This document shows positions 1 through 11,913 of a stretch of DNA of 64,000 nucleotides, piece by piece. The notes under the pieces are model-generated. The model had not been told where the DNA came from. It made no database searches and worked only from the letters and a program-made list of their open reading frames with translations. Location: the NCBI GenBank assembly GCA_020796225.1, contig CM036755.1:42140306-42204305 (forward strand), written 5' to 3'. The position numbers and the translations under genes are program-made. Origin of the DNA: Arion vulgaris (Eukaryota > Mollusca > Gastropoda > Stylommatophora > Arionidae). The number at the start of each line of letters is the position of its first letter. The stretch's first letter is position 1.

Positions 1-1595
1 GTTGACATGACAAAACACAACAATTTATTCCCTTATATCAATAATATTAAATAAATGTTCTGTTGTGTTGACATGACAAAACACAACAATTTATTCCCTT
101 ATATCAATAATATTAAATAAATGTTCTGTTGTGTTGACATGACAAAACACAGCAATTTATTCCCTTATATCAATAATATTAAATAAATGTTCTGTTGTGT
201 TGACATGACAAAACACAACAATTTATTCCCTGATATCAATAATATTAAATAAATGATCTGTTGTGTTGACATGACAAAACACAACAATTTATTCCCTTAT
301 ATCAATAATATTAAATAAATGTTCTGTTGTGTTGACATGACAAAACACAACAATTTATTCCCTTATATCAATAATATTAAATAAATGATCTGTTGTGTTG
401 ACATGACAAAACACAACAATTTATTCCCTTATATCAATAATATTAAATAAATGATCTGTTGTGTTGACATGACAAAACACAACAATTTATTCCCTTATAT
501 CAATAATATTAAATAAATGTTATGTTGTGTTGACATGACAAAACACAACAATTTATTCCCTTATATCAATAATATTAAATAAATGTTCTGTTGTGTTGAC
601 ATGACAAAACACAACAATTTATTCCCTTATATCAATAATATTAAATAAATGTTCTGTTGTGTTGACATGACAAAACACAACAATTTATTCCCTTATATCA
701 ATAATATTAAATAAATGTTCTGTTGTGTTGACATGACAAAACACAGCAATTTATTCCCTTATATCAATAATATTAAATAAATGTTCTGTTGTGTTGACAT
801 GACAAAACACAGCAATTTATTCCCTTATATCAATAATATTAAATAAATGTTCTGTTGTGTTGACATGACAAAACACAGCAATTTATTCCCTTATATCAAT
901 AATATTAAATAAATGTTCTGTTGTGTTGACATGACAAAACACAGCAATTTATTCCCTTATATCAATAATATTAAATAAATGTTCTGTTGTGTTGACATGA
1001 CAAAACACAGCAATTTATTCCCTTATATCAATAATATTAAATAAATGTTCTGTTGTGTTGACATGACAAAACACAACAATTTATTCCCTTATATCAATAA
1101 TATTAAATAAATGTTCTGTTGTGTTGACATGACAAAACACAGCAATTTATTCCCTGATATCAATAATATTAAATAAATGATCTGTTGTGTTGACATGACA
1201 AAACACATCAATTTATTCCCTTATATCAATAATATTAAATAAATGTTCTGTTGTGTTGACATGACAAAACACATCAATTTATTCCCTTATATCAATAATA
1301 TTAAATAAATGTTCTGTTGTGTTGACATGACAAAACACATCAATTTATTCCCTTATATCAATAATATTAAATAAATGATCTGTTGTGTTGACATGACAAA
1401 ACACAACAATTTATTCCCTTATATCAATAATATTAAATAAATGTTCTGTTGTGTTGACATGACAAAACACAACAATTTATTCCTTTTATCAATAATATTA
1501 AATAAATGTTCTGTTGTGTTGACATGACAAAACACAACAATTTATTCCCTTATATCAATAATATTAAATAAATGATCTGTTGTGTTGACATGACA
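1..1595. repeat. 66-bp minisatellite, about 24 copies, cut by window edge
   Basis: A 66-bp unit is repeated head to tail from base 1. Units differ at a few sites: acacaacaat, acacagcaat or acacatcaat, and gttctg or gatctg. Variants sit in runs (the agcaat form is consecutive around 730-1020), as expected from local unequal exchange. One unit near 1481 has lost two bases. Each unit contains tgttgtgtt and, ten bases on, aacacaaca, so it can fold as a 9-bp hairpin. The array stops at about 1595, where a SINE-like repeat begins. Confidence 0.97.
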
Positions 1596-1598
1596 AAA

Positions 1599-1850
1599 CC
1601 CGCCATGTGTTGCGGGCTGCAAGGAGCAAGAATAGTAACACTGCAACCTACAAGAAGGTCATAAGAGGCAACTGAGGTAGGGGCCTAGGAAGCTACCTAG
1701 TAAATAAAAGCATCGAGAAATTGATGTGCTGGTCTACATGTAGGTGCATAACTGGCACACCGTACAATTGCTCTTAGGCTCAGATCACATACCAATCACA
1801 AAGAGTGGTTACCAAGTGGTCTGTGTGGAGCATTCGAAGAAGAAGACGAC
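1599..1850 (+). repeat. SINE family C copy (conserved GGCGACT core)
   Basis: This interspersed repeat recurs at 8884, 11688, 22540, 33160, 33695, 40260 and 62069. The family has a head like gtgttgcgggctgcaagg, a well-conserved centre (gtcgtaagaggcgact in better copies), then cctaggaagctacctagtaaat, and a tail ending in gaagaagaag. The conserved centre is like that of SINE superfamilies with a shared core domain. The copy follows directly on the 66-bp array. Confidence 0.8.
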
Positions 1851-2037
1851 ATGATAAAACTATAGATTAATCTGTGCCGAGATCCTCTAATGTCGAGTGT
1901 CAACTATGTTAGAATTGAATTCTGCAACTGAATGGTGTCTAGACAAATCCTAAAATAACACCAAGGACAGCATGAAAGTAAATGGGACATTATTATAACA
2001 AGTATATATATTTAGTAACAAACAGAATATAGGATTT

Positions 2038-2297
2038 CTGGGGTCTGAGTGGGTCTCTGTGGCTGAGTGGTTAAGCCCTTTGCCTTGCGAGTCGAAGGTT
2101 GTCGGTTCGAATCCAGACCACGCCTTTCTGTTCACGAGTGCAGTTTTTCCTAAAGACCCTAGGATTGTTGCCTAAGCTACGGAGTTCGTGCTTTGTGCAA
2201 TACTCTCGGCAGGTGGAGTGCTATTTCCAAGAGGGACCGAGCAATATGGGGTAAAACCCGGTGCAATGAAGTCAATCCTTTGGCTTTAAAACCCTTT
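2038..2297 (+). repeat. SINE family A, full copy with 11-bp target duplication
   Basis: The head is tRNA-like (Ser/Leu type): A box tggctgagtggttaag and a perfect B box ggttcgaatcc near 2103. A tRNA-unrelated body follows, ending tcaatcctttggc. It is flanked by atataggattt at 2027-2037 and 2298-2308, a target-site duplication typical of LINE-driven insertion. Other copies are at 49672 and 53057 on the minus strand. The tRNA-like part is a SINE promoter relic, not a tRNA gene. Confidence 0.9.
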
Positions 2298-2308
2298 ATA
2301 TAGGATTT

Positions 2309-2600
2309 GAAATCAGAGAAATGTCAGCTCAACCACTAATAGCATCTGTTATAAGAAAGAGAAGATGGAAATATGTTGGGAAAATTCTGAGAAGAACTGA
2401 TCAATGAATCCCAAAGCAGGCATTGAAATTGAAGTCAAATGGTTTTAAGAAAGGAAGGGTGCGTAGGAAACCTTGAAATGAACTTTACTAAGAGAGACAA
2501 AAAATATCGGACTCAATTCCTTAGAAGTTGACCATTACCCAAGATAGAGTGGTATGGAGAAATTGTTTGCAGGCCATATGTAACATAAAATGATGCATGA
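2309..2600 (+). mobile_element. LINE 3' fragment (RTE/CR1-like)
   Basis: Translates with stops and frame breaks as the end of a non-LTR retrotransposon protein: an RKRRWKYVG-like stretch followed by a decayed GRPK-like region and VWRN. It matches the minus-strand fragment just downstream, so the two copies lie tail to tail. The family A SINE at 2038 appears to have inserted into it. Confidence 0.75.
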
Positions 2601-2604
2601 GGAA

Positions 2605-3200
2605 TACAATATAACATATAACGATATAAATAATAATTGTTCTCGTACCATTATACGTTACATATGGCCTGTTACATAGGGCCTGCAAGTAATTTCTCCA
2701 TACCGCTCTATCCTGGGCAACTCGCTCAATCTCCTCCATGGAACTGAGACTGATATTTCCTGCCTCTCTCAGCAAAGTTTGTTTCAGGGTCTCTTTAGGT
2801 CGACCTCTCTTTCTTGAACCCTTTGCATCCCACTTCAATGCCTGCTTTGATATTTGTTGATCATTTCTCCTCAAGGTGTGCCCAACATATCTCCATCTTC
2901 TCTTTCTTATAACAGTTGTCACTGGTGGTTGATCAGACATGTCTCTGATTTCATCACTTCTTCTGAATTCGTTCCATTTTATATTCATTATTTTTCGCAG
3001 ACATCTATTTTTAAATGCATTCAACTTGCTTTCTATATCTTTAGTCATTTTCCAACTCTCGCTGGCATATGTTAGGATTGATACATTTGAATTGAAAATT
3101 CGTAATTTAGTTTTAATACTATATAACTTGCAGTTCCATATTTTATTTAGACTTTTAAAAGCTGATGTTGCTTTGCCAATTCGTATCATAATTTATTTTT
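2605..3200 (-). mobile_element. LINE fragment, C-terminal end of reverse transcriptase protein
   Basis: An open stretch of about 180 codons carries the usual C-terminal landmarks of these LINE proteins in order: ILTYASESWKMT, a CLRKIMNIKWNE region, RKRRWRYVGHTLRR, GSRKRGRPKETLKQTLL, and a final region ending RAVWRNYLQALCN. The polymerase core upstream is missing, so this is a 5'-truncated insert. It lies opposite a plus-strand copy ending at 2600. Confidence 0.88.
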
Positions 3201-3371
3201 AACATTTCCTGTGCAATCAAAATTGCTACCTAAATAGTATGAGTGGTATAACGATATTGCTTCAGAAAAAAAATACATAAACAGATGTCACCAGAAAGAT
3301 TATACATATTACCAGTTCATTAGATGCAGGTCAACATCTTTATCCTACATATAGATGAGAACAGACTGAAG

Positions 3372-5196
3372 TTGCATCCGTTAAACAAACTAAAGATAGC
3401 AAGTTTCATCTGTTCAACAAACTAAAGATATCAAGTTTCATCTGTTCAACAAACTAAAGATAGCAAGTTTCATCTGTTCAGCAAGCTAAAGATATCAAGT
3501 TTCATGTGTTCAACAAACTAAAGATATCAAGTTTCATCTGTTAAACAAGCTAAAGATAGCAAGTTTCATCTGTTCAACAAACTAAAGATAGCAAGTTTCA
3601 TCTGTTCAACAAACTAAAGATAGCAAGTTTCATCTGTTCAACAAACTAAAGATAGCAAGTTTCATCTGTTCAACAAATTAAAGATATCAAGTTGCATCTG
3701 TTCAACAAGCTAAAGATATCAAGTTTCATCTGTTCAACAAACTAAAGATAGCAAGTTTCATCTGTTCAACAAACTAAAGATAGCAAGTTTCATCTGTTCA
3801 ACAAACTAAAGATAGCAAGTTTCATCTGTTCAACAAACTAAAGATAGCAAGTTTCATCTGTTCAACAAATTAAAGATATCAAGTTGCATCTGTTCAACAA
3901 GCTAAAGATATCAAGTTTCATCTGTTCAACAAACTAAAGATAGCAAGTTTCATCTGTTCAACAAGCTAAAGATATCAAGTTTCATCTGTTCAACAAACTA
4001 AAGATAGCAAGTTTCATCTGTTCAACAAATTAAAGATATCAAGTTTCATCTGTTCAACAAGCTAAAGATATCAAGTTTCATCTGTTCAACAAGCTAAAGA
4101 TATCAAGTTTCATGTGTTCAACAAACTAAAGATATCAAGTTTCATCTATTAAACAAATTAAAGATATCAAGTTTCATCTGTTCAACAAACTAAAGATAGC
4201 AAGTTTCATCTGTTCAACAAGCTAAAGATATCAAGTTTCATGTGTTCAACAAACTAAAGATATCAAGTTTCATCTGTTAAACAAATTAAAGATATCAAGT
4301 TTCATCTGTTCAACAAACTAAAGATATCAAGTTTCATCTGTTCAACAAGCTAAAGATATCAAGTTTCATCTATTAAACAAATTAAAGATATCAAGTTTCA
4401 TCTGTTCAACAAACTAAAGATATCAAGTTTCATCTGTTAAACAAATTAAAGATATCAAGTTTCATCTGTTCAACAAACTAAAGATAGCAAGTTTCATCTG
4501 TTAAACAAATTAAAGATATCAAGTTGCATCTGTTCAACAAACTAAAGATAGCAAGTTTCATCTGTTCAACAAGCTAAAGATATCAAGTTTCATGTGTTCA
4601 ACAAACTAAAGATATCAAGTTTCATCTGTTAAACAAATTAAAGATATCAAGTTTCATCTGTTCAACAAATTAAAGATATCAAGTTTCATCTGTTCAACAA
4701 ACTAAAGATAGCAAGTTTCATCTGTTCAACAAGCTAAAGATATCAAGTTTCATGTGTTCAACAAACTAAAGATATCAAGTTTCATCTGTTAAACAAATTA
4801 AAGATATCAAGTTTCATCTGTTCAACAAATTAAAGATATCAAGTTTCATCTGTTCAACAAACTAAAGATAGCAAGTTTCATCTGTTCAACAAGCTAAACA
4901 TATCAAGTTTCATCTATTAAACAAGCTAAAGATATCAAGTTGCATCTGTTCAACAAACTAAAGATAGCAAGTTTCATCTGTTAAACAAATTAAAGATATC
5001 AAGTTGCATCTGTTCAACAAGCTAAAGATATCAAGTTTCATCTATTAAACAAACTAAAGATAGCAAGTTTCATCTGTTCAACAAGCTAAAGATATCAAGT
5101 TTCATCTGTTCAACAAACTAAAGATATCAAGTTTCATGTGTTCAACAAACTAAAGATATCAAGTTTCATCTATTAAACAAATTAAAGATATCAAGT
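3372..5196. repeat. 32-bp minisatellite, about 57 copies
   Basis: The unit is close to aactaaagatatcaagtttc plus atctgttcaaca, 32 bp. Variants include agatagc/agatatc, gttcaac/gttaaac and catctg/catgtg. Variants recur in blocks of several units (for example the catgtg unit with fixed neighbours near 4110, 4235, 4590 and 4750), so multi-unit blocks were duplicated. No reading frame stays open across it. Confidence 0.97.
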
Positions 5197-5559
5197 TTTG
5201 ATATGTGAGCACATACCAAATTACTGTAGGAGTTTTCCAAAAGATGCTTCCCATGTATGAGGGACAAGAGAAAACATGTGTGGCCATCAAAGGTAGCATT
5301 CCAGAAAAGTTTCTCTCCATGTGCTAACAGCCTGAAACTGATCACATATTCAAGTTGATATTCAAAGGTGTACGCAGAGGAGAAAGAACATATCTCAGAA
5401 CTTTAAAAACATTCAAATAAAAATTGTAACAAAACATTCCATAAAATTCAATCACAATAAAGAAGAGAATGCTTCATTGTTTTAAAACTTCAATAAATTA
5501 ATGTCTTAGAAAAATGATGTGAATATTTTGACAGGGAAAAATCTCTAATGAGAAACTGC
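5197..5559. other. Unannotated stretch
   Basis: AT-rich sequence between the 32-bp array and a LINE fragment. I see no exon, repeat or motif that I can name. Confidence 0.4.
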
Positions 5560-5835
5560 AGAAGAGAATTAATTGCACATTAATTGCAATCACAATCAGA
5601 GAAAGAAGATAGAGATGGCTTGGACGTGTGTGTTGGTTGTCACTGGGCACTTTGGCAAAGACAGCTCTCCAATGCACAGCAGACTGGTGGAAACAGGGCA
5701 GACCAAATGAAACTTCAAGAAGGACTTTAGAAAGGGAAATGAACTTGTCTGAACTGACATAGAATATCATAGTTGAAAGGCAGCAATAGAGATCAATTGT
5801 GAACATCTTTTGTGCCAATTATGACATGAAGATGT
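5560..5835 (+). mobile_element. LINE 3' fragment
   Basis: Reads as the C-terminal end of a LINE protein: RERRWRWLGRV, then GRPNETSRRTLEREMN, then a RQQ.RSIVN.LCA-like end with one stop. It is truncated at the 5' side. Confidence 0.75.
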
Positions 5836-5899
5836 GTCAGTCCTGTAATACTGAAGGGAATTTTCAATCATAAATAAACTTAGATGAAGATTATCAGAG

Positions 5900-6310
5900 A
5901 TCACAGAGATCTGGTTTATAGAAGAATGTTAAGAATACCATAAAATACAAGTAATCTCATAGCATATAACTCCTTAGAGATATGAAGTATTGAAGACCTA
6001 ATAGTACTGAGTATTTGGAGATGATCATCTCTCCTCCATAGTACAGAGATATGAGGTATTGAAGACCTATAGTACTAGAGTATTTGAGATGGATCATCAG
6101 TTCTCTTTCCTCCATAGTACTCCTTAGAGATATGAAGTATTGACCTAAAAGTACTAGAGTATTTGAAGATGATCCTCTCTCCAAGTACTAGAGATATGAA
6201 GTATTGACCTAAAGCTAGAGTATTTGAAGAATGTGTCATCGTTCTCTTCCATGTACCTTAGAGATATGTTTAAGCCCTAATAGTTATATTGAATGATCAT
6301 CTCTCTCCTC
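5900..6310. repeat. Degenerate tandem repeat of about 70-75 bp, about 5 copies
   Basis: Repeats of ttagagatatgaagtattga, then cctaatagtactagagtatt, then gatcatctctcctccatagt. Copies carry many indels, so this array is old compared with the near-perfect ones in this window. Confidence 0.8.
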
Positions 6311-7287
6311 CATAGTTCATATCTTCTCATCACTAGCTCAACATGTATCATATTGCTAGTCTTGACTGTAGTGTGCTTATACCAAGCTATTTACAGAGTA
6401 TATTTGGATTGATATGTCTGCACTCTGTACAGAACTGTTTCTATGTGTTACTTGAGCTGTATATGCATACAAATATTGTGTTACTCAAATCAAAAATATG
6501 ATTTTAAAATTTGACTTGGCAGAGAAATGTTGAATTTGACAGATTTGTTCAACCGATAACTTATATTTTCTGCACAGAAAGGCAAGAGATAGCACAATAC
6601 TTGATAACTAATTGTGTGTACTAACAACAAATTTTGTTTATTATTCAAAATCTGTCAAACACCTAAATGGACGGTATGAGTAGCCATGGCCCTGGCACAT
6701 AAGGCCAACTAGCTCAGACCAAAACCAAAATTCCTGCTTAATCGGGACTGGTTTTTTTTAAGTGTTTGATAGAACGCTGTAAGGTTTTCTGCAATTTTGC
6801 AAAATTCAACGAGCCCATGGTAATTGTTTGATCTTATCTTATCTTAAACCACATTTGCCTGTGAAGCTCGGGGGAAAGTTAGTTTCTATCTTGTGCCAGG
6901 TGTTTTGCGCTTGACATTGTCAGTCCATGCTTTCACAGGGACTCTGAGATGTTATCTATAAATCATGTTCTTGGCCTGCCTCCTGCTCTGCACCCTGAGT
7001 GTCGATTGTTGTAGGCACGTGATGGTAATAAATGTGGTTCCATTCTCATTAGATTGTTTGATGAAAAATGTTAATATTATTGATATTCCCGAGTGTTAAA
7101 CTGAATTTGTAACATAATATAACCTTGAACTAGCTGTTGTGTTGTTTTTAAATTAATTTGTCTTTATCTAACAAAACTAGAATGTGAGGTCACGTGACGG
7201 TTGTGGTCTAATTTCCGAGAATATTTTACCTGAGCCCACCGGCCATATGTTATCGGAGACCACGGAGTAGCCAATGATTTGAACTTC
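6311..7287. other. Unannotated AT-rich stretch
   Basis: No exon, tandem array or transposon protein is recognised. The portion 6830-7010 is less AT-rich than its surroundings and could be a degraded repeat copy, but I cannot assign it. Confidence 0.35.
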
Positions 7288-8413
7288 TTAACTGATTCAG
7301 TACCAGGTTTTTTTCACCTCTGGACGGAATTATTTTTTTAGCTTCCAAAATATTGCACACATACTTTAGTTAAATTAAAATATTGTTTCTAAATATGATT
7401 TAAAGTTGAACTTATTATATATCAAATTAAAGATAAATGATTGTACTTTCATAAAATATTTATTGATCGAAAATATAATGTTGTGTTGACTGTGCATGAC
7501 AAATATTAGCATGTAATAAAAAAATTAATTGAAATTGTGAGAACAAAAATCCAACTTACCAAGGGCCTTGAGGAACAATATGGTGAATAAGTCAGTGTAA
7601 CTGCTCTCTTTATATAAGTAATCCATTTATGAATACACAAAAATTAAGAAAATATTAACGGAATATATGGTTTACTAACTGTTTGCAAATTAGCAACACG
7701 ACCATCTTTGAAGAAATTTCCATTAAAAATTGTCAAATTGAAGATTTCACATACTAAACATTCATGTCTCATAATATATAATCACATACAGTGGAAATTA
7801 TAGCAATATTTACAGGAATAAAGAACTAAAGTATATGAATAATAGTCCTAACATAGCAACTATATAACTTCTCTCCAAGTAGACTGTGTAGGTTCTGTCT
7901 GAATCCTTCTTCTTTTTGTTACAATCCTACTGGAACCTGACTGGGGCAACGCCCTCTGCAACTGGTTGGGAAACACTACTAGTATTATTTAAATTATTAA
8001 TAATCGACATATTTAAATCACAAACTTCTGTGTCATCAGAAGCTTCACTATCTTCACTATCAGTATCTACATCTTCATGCAACCAATCTCGCTTCTGCAG
8101 CTGTAAAACGTGCAGAACGAGCTGATAACAAACCATTTCTAGACTCTGAATTGTTAGACATTATTTTTTAATCACAGGGTAACTTGAAAACGAAAATTAA
8201 ACTTGGTTTCACTTCTGATTCTAGTCAAAACCACGATGTTGTGATTTGGTTATCGTTAGTACTTCCTTTCTACTTAGTTTCCGTTGATATAAAACTACAA
8301 TCGGAGTGAAAATTAATAAAAACTCAACGCAATAGTAGCCGTCTTTTAAACGCGCTTGGCCCGCAGATAAGAAATATGTGCACTACAGTGTTCCACGGGA
8401 CTGAATCAGTTAA
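7288..8413 (-). mobile_element. piggyBac-like element with TTAA ends, mostly non-autonomous
   Basis: The ends are TTAA (7288-7291 and 8410-8413), immediately followed inward by matching inverted termini: ctgattcagtacc on the left and, reversed, ctgattcagtccc on the right. A TTAA duplication plus short inverted repeats is the piggyBac signature. On the minus strand near 8160-7930 there is a transposase-like N-terminus: an Met start, RSARFTAAEA, then after a frame break an acidic run DTDSEDSEASDD. The catalytic DDD part is absent, so this is an internally deleted derivative of about 1.1 kb. It lies about 150 bp before the first visible DENND5 exon. Confidence 0.82.
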
Positions 8414-8439
8414 AATATGAATTGATTGGTTGTCACTAA

Positions 8440-8560
8440 CATTTTTTTCATGTGTTCAGTTGACATATATTGTTTCACAAATTGTACTAGTAATTAAATT
8501 TTTTTCTTATGTTCAATAAACATATATTGTCTCACAAATTGTACTAGTAATTACATTTTT
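8440..8560. repeat. Two-copy 57-bp duplication reaching the DENND5 acceptor
   Basis: Two copies of about 57 bp, each with a T-run, ttatgttca-like sequence, catatattgt.tcacaaattg and tactagtaatta. The second copy runs into the T-run and AG of the acceptor at 8563, so the pyrimidine tract itself belongs to the duplicated segment. Confidence 0.8.
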
Positions 8561-8563
8561 TAG

Positions 8564-8692
8564 GAAAATACAACAGATGTCAGATATCCATACGGATGTT
8601 GGCAAAACAAGGGCATTAATTCGTCTGGCCTTGGAGAGAAAAATGCTATCAGTCTATCTCAAACAGGTTCTAGCAGACACAGATTTACTGAG
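8564..8692 (+). CDS. DENND5: DENND5 orthologue, coding exon (RUN domain 1)
   Basis: First exon in the window of a DENN-domain protein of the Rab6-interacting DENND5 type. Vertebrate DENND5A/B act as Rab guanine-nucleotide exchange factors and effectors in membrane traffic. The exon has acceptor ttttttag and donor ag|gtatgt. Its frame reads through DIHTDVGKTRALIRLALERK and LKQVLADTDLL, matching the second half of the first RUN domain of vertebrate DENND5A/B. It starts after one base of a codon and ends with two, as the next exon needs. Ten exons are visible, 418 codons plus stop, with donors GT except one GC. The DENN domains must lie upstream of the window. Family identity is firm; A versus B is not meaningful for an invertebrate single copy. 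Confidence 0.93.
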
Positions 8693-8883
8693 GTATGTCC
8701 ATTTGTTCAATGCACACTTTGTCTACTTTCTCTTGTGATTTTCATATCTATTCTTTCAGTAGTAATATTTTCTTTTCATTCTGATATTTGTACATCATCA
8801 AGGAAGTGATAGAATGATGAATCATTTCTCATTTTGTAAATTCATTATCATCATCAAGTTAGACCATATGTTGCTTGTACATT

Positions 8884-9142
8884 CGAATGTGTGGTGCTGG
8901 GGCCTGCAAGGGAAGCAAAGAATAGCACCACTGCAACCTACAAGGCGTGTCGTAAAGGTGACTGTTGTAGGATCTAGGAAGCTACCTAGTAAATAATAAG
9001 TGTCACAGAAAATGGATGTGCTGGTCTACTTGTCGCATAACTGGCACAACGTACAATCACTCTTAGTCTCAGATCACATACAAATTACACAGAGTGGTTA
9101 AAAGGTGGTTGTTGGGGAGCGTTCAAAGTATAAGAAAAAGAA
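8884..9142 (+). repeat. SINE family C copy
   Basis: Begins near gtgtggtgctggggcctgca, continues through ctacaaggcgtgtcgtaaag, and ends in an A/G-rich tail (agtataagaaaaagaag). It lies in DENND5 intron sequence just after the exon ending at 8692. Confidence 0.8.
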
Positions 9143-9849
9143 GCTTGTACATTTGTCCATATCAGCACTTGTCATTATCTGTTGTTGAAACAAGGATTCT
9201 TTGTTTAAATATCATTTTGTTTGATGATTCTTACTTTGATACATCTATAAGAAATAGTTTGACTATCCATGGACATTTGAGTTTTTTCCTTTTAAAGATA
9301 GTGTACTGCTTTTTGACTACTTTCTGTTCCATTCAACTTTTATATTTTCTGAAAACTACTTTTCATAATCAGTATGTTTTCAAATATACAGAGAACATAT
9401 ATCAATATACGTTTTGCTAGAAATTTGAGTCTGACCAAATTTACCTTTCAGGAAAACAAATTTGTCTAACAATTCTAACACTAGCGATGACTTGCTATCA
9501 ACTTTGCCTGTCCGTCTTACAGCTGTGCATACTTGAGATTGGTTGAAACTAGTTATGGATAGTGAAGGTTCTTTATTTTGTAGAAGAAGCTGGACTAGAA
9601 GTAGAAGCTTGTAATTTAAATGTATAAATTCACAATAGTAATGTCAATGCTTCATTATCAGCTGTGAGGTGGGCTCACCACAACCAGGTTTTGGTAGTAT
9701 TACGACAACGGAGAAGGATGGTGCCAGAACCCCCCCACAATGATAGTCACAATGTTTATATACTTCAGTCATTTATTCCTGGAAATATCTTTCATTTCTC
9801 TGCCTGTGATTATGTATTATGAGTCAGAAGACACCCAAAAATCAGTTAA
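9143..9849. other. Unannotated intron sequence
   Basis: AT-rich. The 108-codon open frame beginning at 9094 runs out of the SINE into this stretch. It looks like chance: rich in F, L and I, with no recognisable motif. Confidence 0.35.
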
Positions 9850-10330
9850 GAATCAAAAATCTCACTGACAGCAAAACAACAGATAATCAACAGCATTTTC
9901 ACACCTACTTTGTGTTACCAGAGCCAAACATGGATAATGAGCAAAGCGCAGTCGCAAAAAAAAAATACATGTGAAATGTGGTGCCTGCAAAAGTTACCAA
10001 CAACGCCAGAAAAGACAGTCACCAACATCAGCATAAGAAAGAAAGTTGGCACAGAACCTTGCTTAAATTACATTAAGAAACAAAGAATGAAGTCGTTTGG
10101 CCAGTAAGACTGCATCCAAACTCCACAGTATACAGTCTTTTACAACAGAACATCAGGAAAGAATGCGAGGAAGACCACGAAAAAAGATGGTTAAATGGCA
10201 TAGCAGAATCCTGTCAAAAATAGAGCAAAAATAACAATCACTCAAGCCACCAGAACAGCACAAGACAGAAACAGAAAACCACAAGACTGGACAACAACCC
10301 GGTAACAGTGTGATGACAAAAGAAATAGAA
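9850..10330 (+). mobile_element. Degenerate LINE 3' fragment
   Basis: Carries in broken frames the CYQSQTWIMSKAQSQKK motif, a NYIKKQRMKSFG stretch and a GRPRKKW-like segment. It is a diverged copy of the element at 10869-11373. Confidence 0.75.
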
Positions 10331-10410
10331 GAAGAGTCATGGAAGTCTAGTATGTCAAATCTTAAACAATTTTAAATTGTAATTTCTTCACAGATGGTCA
10401 TGTTGTAGAT

Positions 10411-10735
10411 TTGTTAACAGTTAATAAACCAAGCATCCATGCACAATTTTCTTCATGTTTATATATATATATTCATAAATGGATTCCTTACATAAAAAGA
10501 ACAGTTAGGCTACCTACCTATTGTGCACTAAAACCCCTGATGAGTTGCATTTTCTCTCTGTCAGTTTCAGTTTGTATTTTTAAAGCATGTTTATATTTTT
10601 GTGTGCATAGTTAATACTGTATTATATTTACTAATACAATCAATATTTGCTTCAAATATATCCAGTTCTCTTATATTTTACATTTAATAATAATAAATCA
10701 TATTTTAAATCATAATTAGCTAAACTATGTCTGCT
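10411..10735. other. Unannotated intron sequence
   Basis: AT-rich sequence between two LINE fragments. Nothing is recognised. Confidence 0.3.
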
Positions 10736-11535
10736 ATCCTGAAAGCACTGAATGTTAAAGACAGTTGCCTGATAAACAACATACTATATAGAAAAATTAG
10801 ATACTTTGATTACATCAAGCGTCACGCTGGCCTGGAGAGAACAATATTAGATGGCAGGGACCCAGGACAGCTAAGGAACAGATGATCAACAGCATTTTTA
10901 TATCTACTTTGTGTTACCAGAGCCAAACATGGACAATGAGCAAAGCACAGTCACAAAAATAACTACATGTGAAATGCGTTGCCTGCGTAAAGTTACCAAC
11001 AACACCAGAAAAGAACAGTCACCAACATCAGCATAAGAAAGAAACTTGGCACAGAACCTTTATTGAATTACATTGAGAAACAAAGAATGAAGTGGTTTGG
11101 CCACTTAATAAGAATGCATCCAAACTCCACAGTGTACAGAGTCTTCTACAACAGAACATCGGGAAAGAAGGCAAGAGGAAGACCACGGAAAAGATGGTTG
11201 GATGGCGTAGCAGAATCCTGTGAAAGAGCAAAAATAACAATCACACAATCCACCAGAACAGCACAAGACAAAAACAGAAAACCAACTGACACTGGGCAGC
11301 ACATAAAACCTGGTAACAGTGTGACGACACTGGGCAACAACCTGGTAACGGTGTGACAACAAATGAAGAAGAGGGGACCCAGGACGCAGAGGCAGACCAA
11401 GAAGAAGATGGCTACAAGATATTAAAGAAACCATGAATATGACCATCAACAAAGTGGGTGAACTGGCTAGAGACAGTGAATTTCAGATGGGCTGCAAAGA
11501 GAGCAACGTCCTATAAAGGATACACACCTTGATGA
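10736..11535 (+). mobile_element. LINE 3' fragment split by another LINE
   Basis: The outer element reads VKDSCLINNILYRKIRYF and GLERTILDGRDPG up to about 10868. It resumes after 11373 with RTQRQTKKKM-like sequence and ends in ttgatgatgatt. A second copy of the same element at 12390 is uninterrupted over this point, confirming that the middle part is an insertion. Confidence 0.82.
10869..11373 (+). mobile_element. LINE inserted into a LINE, 12-bp duplication
   Basis: This insert is flanked by gggacccaggac at 10857-10868 and 11374-11385. It reads CYQSQTWTMSKAQSQK, then NYIEKQRMKWFGHLIRMHPN, then GKKARGRPRKRWLDGVAESC, the C-terminal end of a non-LTR retrotransposon protein. The 3' end is a short A/G-rich tail (aaatgaagaag). 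It is 5'-truncated. Confidence 0.87.
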
Positions 11536-11687
11536 TGATTAATATAATAATTCCGTCCAGGGCCACAAAACTTCATAGTGAATCAGTTAATTTTTAACCT
11601 TGATATCCGTGTCTGTCTACACAATGCATGTTTTCCTTATGCTTCTTTTTTTGGGGGGCTTCTTCTTTTCCTTTGGATTTTGCTTTT

Positions 11688-11913
11688 CTCCTTCTTCGAA
11701 CGCTACATATCGACCAACAACTTTGTGTGTTTTGTATGTGATCTGAGTCTAAGAATGATTGTACGTTGTGCCAGTTATGCACCTACAAGTAGGCCAGCAC
11801 ATCCGATTTTCACACTGTTTTTTATTTACTAGGGTAGCATCCCTAGGACCTCATCAGTCGCCTCTTACAACATGCATTGTGGATTGCAGTGGTACTATTC
11901 TTTGCTTCCCTTG
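11688..11913 (-). repeat. SINE family C copy with 14-bp target duplication
   Basis: Flanked by tggattttgctttt at 11674-11687 and 11914-11927. On the minus strand it runs from the variant core region to the gaagaag tail. The long perfect duplication proves this family moves by target-primed reverse transcription. Confidence 0.9.

Noticed and set aside
2047..2120. A tRNA gene (Ser/Leu-like with good A and B boxes)
   Set aside because: The sequence continues into a repeated body with a target-site duplication; it is a SINE head, and cloverleaf pairing is poor.
3372..5196. CRISPR-like array
   Set aside because: Repeats are directly head to tail with no unique spacers, and the genome is animal.
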